DNA from: Colimorpha sp045222795
GTDB taxonomy: Bacteria; Bacteroidota; Bacteroidia; Bacteroidales; P3
Assembly (NCBI GenBank): GCA_045222795.1
Contig: JBGUZF010000033.1
Span: forward strand, 1 to 10,716
Direction of reading: 5' to 3'
Length of the DNA stretch: 10,716 bases
Below are positions 6,464 through 10,716 of this stretch, in pieces. The position numbers and the translations under genes were made by a program. The notes under the pieces are model-generated. The model was not told where the DNA came from. It searched no databases and saw nothing but the letters and a program-made list of their open reading frames with translations. Each line of letters begins with the position of its first letter. Positions within the stretch are counted from its first letter, which is position 1.

Positions 6464-6480
6464 CAATTTTCAATTCTCAA
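6464..6480 (-). repeat. Heptamer repeat overlapping the dcp stop codon
   Basis: Read on the minus strand the units are TTGAGAA then TTGAAAA then TTGG, a 7-bp period. The TGA stop of dcp (6479-6477) lies inside the first unit. The protein still ends with the LLKRKGML tail expected for the family, so the peptidase does not look truncated. Confidence 0.65.
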
Positions 6481-8501
6481 AGCATTCCTTTGCGTTTGAG
6501 GAGAGCCTTGGGCGAGGGGTCTTTGCCGCGGAAGGCGCGGTAGAGTTCCATAGGCTCGACGGTGTTGCCGCTCTCGAGGAGGTGGCGGAATTTCTTGGCC
6601 AGTTCAGGGTTGAAGAGGTCGCCGCTCTCGCTGAAGGCCTCGAAGGCGTCGGCGTCGAGGATGGCCGTCCAGGTGTAGCTGTAGTAGCCTGCGTCATAGC
6701 CGGTGGTGAAGATATGCTGGAAGTAAGGGCTGCGGTAGCGGCTGATAATCTCGGGGATGAGGCCAATCTTCTGCATAGCCTGCTCCTCGAAGGTCAGCGG
6801 GTCGATGGCCTGCTTCTCTGTGAGGCTGTAGTAGTCCATGTCGAGCAGCGAGGCGGCGAGGAGCTCGGTGGTGGCAAAGCCCTGACCGTAGGTCTGGGCG
6901 GCGGCAATCTTCTTGATAAGCTCGTCGGGGATGGCTTCGCCGGTCTCATAGTGGTGGGCGTACATCTTCATCACCTGCGGGTGACGGCACCAGTTCTCCA
7001 TCACCTGCGAGGGCAGCTCGACGAAGTCGCGCGGCACGTTGGTGCCGGCCAGCGACGGATAGGTGCACTTGCTGAGGAGACCGTGGACAGCGTGGCCGAA
7101 CTCGTGGAAGAGTGTCTCGCTCTCGTCGAAGTTGAGCAGAGAGGGTTTGTCGGCGGTGGGCTTGGTGAAGTTGCAGACGACCTGGATGATGGGGATGATG
7201 TTGTTGCCCTGCAGGTCGCGCTTCTGGCCGCGGAACTCTGTCATCCAGGCGCCGCTGCGCTTGCTGGCACGCGGGTGGAAGTCCATATAGAGGATACCGA
7301 TGGTCTCGTCGCCGTCCTTGACCTCGAAGCAGCGGGCCTCGCTGTCGTAGGTGGGCAGGTCGGCGCGCTCGGTGAAGGTGAGGCCGTAGAGCTTGTTGGC
7401 AACCATGAAGGCGCCTTCACGGACACTGTCGAGAGCGAAGTAGGGCCGCACCACAGCATCGTCGAGGGCATATTTCTCCACGCGGTATTTCTCGGCATAG
7501 TAGCGCCAATCCCAAGGCTGGAGCTTGGCACCGGGCTCGTCTTTCTCAAGCATCTTCTGATAGATGTCGCGCTCCTGCTTGGCGACCTTGAGGGCAGGAG
7601 TCCAGATGTCCATCAGGCATTTGTAGACATTGGCGGGAGTTTTGGCGAGGCAGTCGTCGAGCACCCAGTCGGCATGGGTGGGGAAGCCGAGGATCTGTGC
7701 ACGCTCGAGGCGCAGGTTGACGAGGGTGTCAATGATCTTGGTGTTGTCGAACTCACCCTCTTTGCAGCGGTCGGTGAAGGCGTGCCACACCTCCTCGCGC
7801 AGTTTGCGGTCGGGGCAGCTCTGCATGAAGGGTTCCCAGGTGGGCATGTCGAGGGTCACCTTGGTGCCGTCGGCGAGTTCTTTGGTATAGGCGTTGGTGG
7901 CCTTGAGCACGTTCTGTGCGAAGCGCAGGGTGAGCGAGGCTATGTCTTCGTTGAGTTTGCGGAAGCGCTCCTGCTGTTCGGCGGGCACGTTGGCACCGCC
8001 ACGCACAAAGCCTTTGTACTGCTCTTCGAGCAGACGCATCTGTTCGGGGTTGAGGTCGAGGCTGTCGCGCTGGTCGTAGACGGCTTTGATACGCTGGAAG
8101 AGGGCGGCGTTGAGGGCTATGTCGTCGCCGTGGGCCGAGAGCATGGGGGTCACCTCTTCGGCTATGGCCTCCATCTCGTCGTTGTTCTCACATTCGCTGA
8201 GGTTGAAGAAGACGGCGCTGACCTCGTTGAGGAGCTGGCCACTGTATTCGAGGGCGAGGATGGTGTTCTCGAAGGTAGGGGCTTCGGGGTTGTTGACGAT
8301 AGCGTCGATCTCTGCTTTCTGACGCTCGATACCTTCGCTGAAGGCAGGCATGTAGTGCTCGGTCTTGATGCGGCCGAAGTCGGGGATTTCATACGGAGTG
8401 CCCCATTCCGCGAAGAAGGGATTGTCGTCCATGGCTTTCTTTTCTTTGCAGCCGGCGAGCAGCAGGGTGGCCGCCGCGGCGATGATTAATGTACGTTTCA
8501 T
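6477..8501 (-). CDS. dcp: M3-family zinc metallopeptidase, dipeptidyl carboxypeptidase-like lipoprotein
   Basis: M3 peptidases (thimet oligopeptidase/Dcp clan) trim short peptides; Dcp removes C-terminal dipeptides. The zinc site is HEFGH (466-470) with the third ligand E495 in GTNVPRDFVELPSQ. The spacing (4 and 29 residues) matches that of E. coli Dcp, and the length of 674 aa is close to the 681 aa of that enzyme. The conserved substrate-side segment MDFHPRASKRSGAWM (406-420) is also present. The N-terminus is a lipoprotein signal (MKRTLIIAAAATLLLAGC, lipobox LAGC, C18), so the enzyme is predicted to be membrane-anchored in the periplasm or on the surface, unlike the cytoplasmic E. coli protein. 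The start is 10 bp after the stop of the upstream thioredoxin-fold gene, indicating an operon. A role in recovering dipeptides from imported peptides is inference. Confidence 0.92.
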   Translation of the reverse strand: MKRTLIIAAAATLLLAGCKEKKAMDDNPFFAEWGTPYEIPDFGRIKTEHYMPAFSEGIERQKAEIDAIVNNPEAPTFENTILALEYSGQLLNEVSAVFFNLSECENNDEMEAIAEEVTPMLSAHGDDIALNAALFQRIKAVYDQRDSLDLNPEQMRLLEEQYKGFVRGGANVPAEQQERFRKLNEDIASLTLRFAQNVLKATNAYTKELADGTKVTLDMPTWEPFMQSCPDRKLREEVWHAFTDRCKEGEFDNTKIIDTLVNLRLERAQILGFPTHADWVLDDCLAKTPANVYKCLMDIWTPALKVAKQERDIYQKMLEKDEPGAKLQPWDWRYYAEKYRVEKYALDDAVVRPYFALDSVREGAFMVANKLYGLTFTERADLPTYDSEARCFEVKDGDETIGILYMDFHPRASKRSGAWMTEFRGQKRDLQGNNIIPIIQVVCNFTKPTADKPSLLNFDESETLFHEFGHAVHGLLSKCTYPSLAGTNVPRDFVELPSQVMENWCRHPQVMKMYAHHYETGEAIPDELIKKIAAAQTYGQGFATTELLAASLLDMDYYSLTEKQAIDPLTFEEQAMQKIGLIPEIISRYRSPYFQHIFTTGYDAGYYSYTWTAILDADAFEAFSESGDLFNPELAKKFRHLLESGNTVEPMELYRAFRGKDPSPKALLKRKGML

Positions 8502-8511
8502 GGTTATTGTG

Positions 8512-9933
8512 TTATTTTAATTGTTTGCATATCTGGCGCAGCAGGTCGGCGTTCATCTTCTTGGCAAGGAAGGTGTGCTTCTCGTTTTCGATGAGGTATA
8601 TCTGCGGCGTGGTGGTGATGTCGTACACCTCGCGCCAGTCGATGTTGGCCTCGCCGCCGTTGAGGTTCACCCAGCGCGGGTTGGTCATGTTGTGGTCGGC
8701 AAGGAATTTCTTCCATTTGACCACCGTCTGCTCGTCGGGCTCACTGAGGATGGCGAAGGCTGTGATGTTGAGGCTGTCGGCGAATTCGTTGAAGACCTTA
8801 TAGGTCTCGGGGATTATCTCGCGGCAGTGGCCGCAGGTGGGACTCCAGAAGACCAGCAGCGTGTACTTGCCGCCGAGGTGGTGGAGCGAGTGGGGATGAT
8901 GCAGGGTGTCGAAGAGGATGAGCTCCGGCGCCTCGCGGCCTACAAGCAGACGCTCCCACTTGTTGGCGCGTGTCACCTGTTCGTCGATCGACGAGGGCGG
9001 GTACCACGGCGCGCGTCCTGTGGCGAAGTAACGCTGGACGAGGTGCACATAGACTTCGTCGTAGACCATCACGTTGCTCTGCAGGTATTTCTCCGTGAGG
9101 TGGTGCAGCAGCCAGCGGAACACCTGGTTGGCGGGTTCGGCACGGTCGAGCAGGCTGTCCAGGAGAGGGCAGATTTCATCGGGCGGCATGCCGCGCATAT
9201 ACTTGTCGGTATAGTCAACCACGCGCTGGTAGAACACGGGTTTGGGTGTGCGGATGATGAAGTCGTCGTCGACAGGGATATAGTCGAAGTAGTGCTGCAT
9301 GAAGTAGTCGTAGCGTTCGCGCTGCGTCATATCGGTGCCGTCGGGATGTTTCACAGGCACTGTCTCGTCGACGTTCTTGGTGGCAGTCATCATCTTGGTG
9401 AACATGGCGTCGGGATACTTGTCTATGTAGGCCTGTTTGATGCTGTCGATACGCAGGTGCTGCTCGCGCTGGTAGGCGGCAAATGTCGCCGAGTCGAGCT
9501 TCGGTTTCATTTTGTCCATCTCCTGATAGACGGTCTCGCTCTCTTTCTGGTAGGAGAAGAAGATTTCGTTCTGCTTCGACCCTTTCACCTTCATGTGCAT
9601 GGTCCAGGCGCTGTTGTCGGTATGCAGGGTGAAGAAGGGTTTCTCACGGTATACTATGAATTCCGTCAGGCGGTCGTTGTTGTTGGTGAAGAAGTAGAGC
9701 CCCGGATAGAGTTCCTTGTCGCTCTCGAAGACGAACTTGCCGCGGCCGTTGTTGTAGGCAGTGTCCATGATGTAGCGGTCCTTGAGGTGGTAGTAGCCAA
9801 GCAGCAGCATCGAGTCGGTGGCGCCGTCGATCTGCAGGGTTATCTTGTAGGCCGACTTGCCGGGCTTTGCAGGATTGGCCACTGCCAGCAGGGGCAGCAA
9901 AAGGATGAGTAGTATAGCGATTGTTTTCTTCAT
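8512..9933 (-). CDS. Secreted TlpA-like thioredoxin-fold protein with DUF4369/DUF5106-type N-terminal region
   Basis: The 473-aa protein has a Sec signal peptide (MKKTIAILLILLLPLLAVANP). A beta-rich N-terminal region follows (about 27-120, including ITLQIDGATDSMLLLGYYHLKD), resembling DUF4369. Next is a long helical middle region like DUF5106 (about 120-325), and then a C-terminal thioredoxin fold (330-473) with SPTCGHC (active-site cysteines 367 and 370) and the cis-proline motif TTPQIYL (P443). Proteins of this layout are common in Bacteroidota and are presumed periplasmic thiol-disulfide oxidoreductases. The CGHC centre is the PDI-like dipeptide rather than CGPC, which would favour a relatively oxidising or isomerase-like potential. 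It lies 12 bp after mnmE and 10 bp before dcp. Client proteins are unknown. The domain names are from recalled layout, not a search. Confidence 0.85.
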   Translation of the reverse strand: MKKTIAILLILLLPLLAVANPAKPGKSAYKITLQIDGATDSMLLLGYYHLKDRYIMDTAYNNGRGKFVFESDKELYPGLYFFTNNNDRLTEFIVYREKPFFTLHTDNSAWTMHMKVKGSKQNEIFFSYQKESETVYQEMDKMKPKLDSATFAAYQREQHLRIDSIKQAYIDKYPDAMFTKMMTATKNVDETVPVKHPDGTDMTQRERYDYFMQHYFDYIPVDDDFIIRTPKPVFYQRVVDYTDKYMRGMPPDEICPLLDSLLDRAEPANQVFRWLLHHLTEKYLQSNVMVYDEVYVHLVQRYFATGRAPWYPPSSIDEQVTRANKWERLLVGREAPELILFDTLHHPHSLHHLGGKYTLLVFWSPTCGHCREIIPETYKVFNEFADSLNITAFAILSEPDEQTVVKWKKFLADHNMTNPRWVNLNGGEANIDWREVYDITTTPQIYLIENEKHTFLAKKMNADLLRQICKQLK

Positions 9934-9945
9934 AATCGTACAGTT

Positions 9946-10716
9946 TTATTTCCCCACGCAGAAGCGTGAGAATATGTTTCCGAGTATTTCGTTGTTGCTT
10001 ACTTCGCCTGTTATTGTCCCCAGGTGGTATAGCGCGTCGCGCAGATCTATGGCCACGAGGTCGGTGGGGGTGCCGCTCTCGAGCCCTTGCTCCACACGTA
10101 GCAGCGCCTGCTGCACGCGGAGCAGCGCCTCGTAGTGGCGCGGGTTGCTGACGAGAATGTCGCTGTCGCGCATGTCATCGCGCACGGCGGCGACCATTGC
10201 TGTCTTCAGTTCGTCGAGTCCTTCTCCGGTCTTCGCCGAGATGGCGAGGTGTGGAGTGGACGGAGTAGGGTGGGGTAGGTCCGTCTTGGTGAGGACTATG
10301 ATGGCCTTCTTGCCGTCGAGCTCTATCTCCGGCTCTAGCCAAGGTTGTGTGCTGTCGTGTAGGTAGAGGACCAGCGTGGCCTCTTCCACCGCCTTGCGGC
10401 TGCGTTCGATGCCGAGGGTCTCCACCTCGTCGTCGGTACTGCGCAGGCCCGCGGTGTCGATGATGCGGAAGGTGATGCCGTCGATGGTGAGGGTCTCCTC
10501 GATGGTGTCGCGTGTGGTGCCGGGGATGGCGCTCACTATGGCTCGGTCGTCGCCCAGCAGGGCGTTGAGGAGCGTCGACTTGCCTGCATTCGGCGCTCCC
10601 ACGATAGCCACAGGGATACCGCGCTTCAAGGCATTGCCGATAGCGAAGGAAGAGATTAAAGTTGAAAGTTGAAAGTTGAAAGTTGAAAGTAATTCTTTTA
10701 ATTTACTGCGGTCGGC
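9946..10716 (-). CDS. mnmE: MnmE (TrmE), tRNA modification GTPase, C-terminal part (5' end outside window)
   Basis: MnmE with MnmG installs the (carboxymethyl)aminomethyl group on U34 of several tRNAs in the cytoplasm. The fragment (256 aa) begins in the helical domain (ADRSKLKELL) and runs into the embedded G domain via SFAIGNALKRGIPVAIVG. It shows G1 GAPNAGKS (fragment residues 40-47), G2 GTTRD, G3 DTAGLR, G4 LTKTD and G5 SAK, and ends with the diagnostic C-terminal FCVGK (the CxGK cysteine motif). The frame is open to the right edge. A TTG at 10629 is internal, not a start, since conserved sequence continues upstream of it. The G4 box reads TKTD rather than NKxD. Residues about 9-19 of the fragment are coded by a heptamer repeat inside the helical domain. 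It is followed 12 bp later by the thioredoxin-fold gene. Confidence 0.95.
   Translation of the reverse strand, partial: ADRSKLKELLSTFNFQLSTLISSFAIGNALKRGIPVAIVGAPNAGKSTLLNALLGDDRAIVSAIPGTTRDTIEETLTIDGITFRIIDTAGLRSTDDEVETLGIERSRKAVEEATLVLYLHDSTQPWLEPEIELDGKKAIIVLTKTDLPHPTPSTPHLAISAKTGEGLDELKTAMVAAVRDDMRDSDILVSNPRHYEALLRVQQALLRVEQGLESGTPTDLVAIDLRDALYHLGTITGEVSNNEILGNIFSRFCVGK
10658..10690 (-). repeat. In-frame heptamer repeat (AAAGTTG x4.7, plus strand) in mnmE
   Basis: Perfect 7-bp units start at 10658, 10665, 10672 and 10679, with a partial fifth. The coding (minus) strand reads CAACTTT repeats, which contain no stop in any phase and give an LLSTFNFQLSTL stretch. The plus strand contains TGA. 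The stretch lies between two conserved MnmE helical-domain segments. Confidence 0.9.

Noticed and set aside
6582..8489. A 635-codon open frame on the plus strand opposite dcp
   Set aside because: The minus-strand frame carries the full M3 zinc site and lipoprotein signal. The antisense frame is a codon-bias shadow.
8521..9912. A 463-codon open frame opposite the thioredoxin-fold gene
   Set aside because: The minus-strand protein has a signal peptide, CGHC and cis-proline motifs. The opposite frame has none and low-complexity composition.
10629..10716. An mnmE start at TTG 10629
   Set aside because: Conserved MnmE sequence (SFAIGNA and ADRSKLKELL) continues in frame upstream to the window edge, so the gene is simply cut by the window.

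Overview
The window looks like a chromosomal segment from a GC-rich member of the Bacteroidales (phylum Bacteroidota), probably a gut or rumen lineage. Three things point there: a PorX-type REC-PglZ response regulator, a TTTG-N20-TAnnTTTG promoter of the form used by this phylum, and lipoprotein and DUF5106/TlpA-like envelope proteins typical of the group. The genus cannot be fixed from the sequence alone. No rRNA, tRNA, CRISPR, transposase or prophage gene was seen.

Layout: the 5' end of mfd (minus strand, running off the left edge) is divergent from porX and glmM (plus strand). glmM converges on a minus-strand block at a strong GC hairpin terminator (3964-3989). Reading leftwards, that block is mnmE (running off the right edge), a secreted thioredoxin-fold protein, a lipoprotein M3 peptidase (dcp), a small PspC-domain membrane protein and a secreted GH89 alpha-N-acetylglucosaminidase. 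Spacings of 12, 10 and 3 bp suggest two tightly packed transcription units, mnmE-trx-dcp and pspC-GH89, separated by 101 bp of repeat-flanked, foldable DNA. The functions are mostly housekeeping: transcription-coupled repair, tRNA U34 modification and GlcNAc-1-P supply for cell wall and LPS. Alongside these are envelope functions: PorX signalling, periplasmic redox, oligopeptide trimming and glycan degradation.

The most unusual feature is a set of short AT-rich tandem repeats, mostly with exact 7 or 8 bp periods and two with 10 or 11 bp periods, scattered through otherwise GC-rich DNA. They lie in intergenic gaps (658-723, 2376-2507, 6376-6394, 6464-6480) and also in frame inside four conserved housekeeping genes: mfd (253-330), porX (1465-1500), glmM (3613-3652) and mnmE (10658-10690). 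Inside genes they sit on the stop-free strand. In mfd the single deviant repeat unit lies exactly where the consensus unit would have made an in-frame TGA. This looks like a repeat-spreading or repeat-expanding process that tolerates insertion into essential genes. I do not recognise it as a named system.
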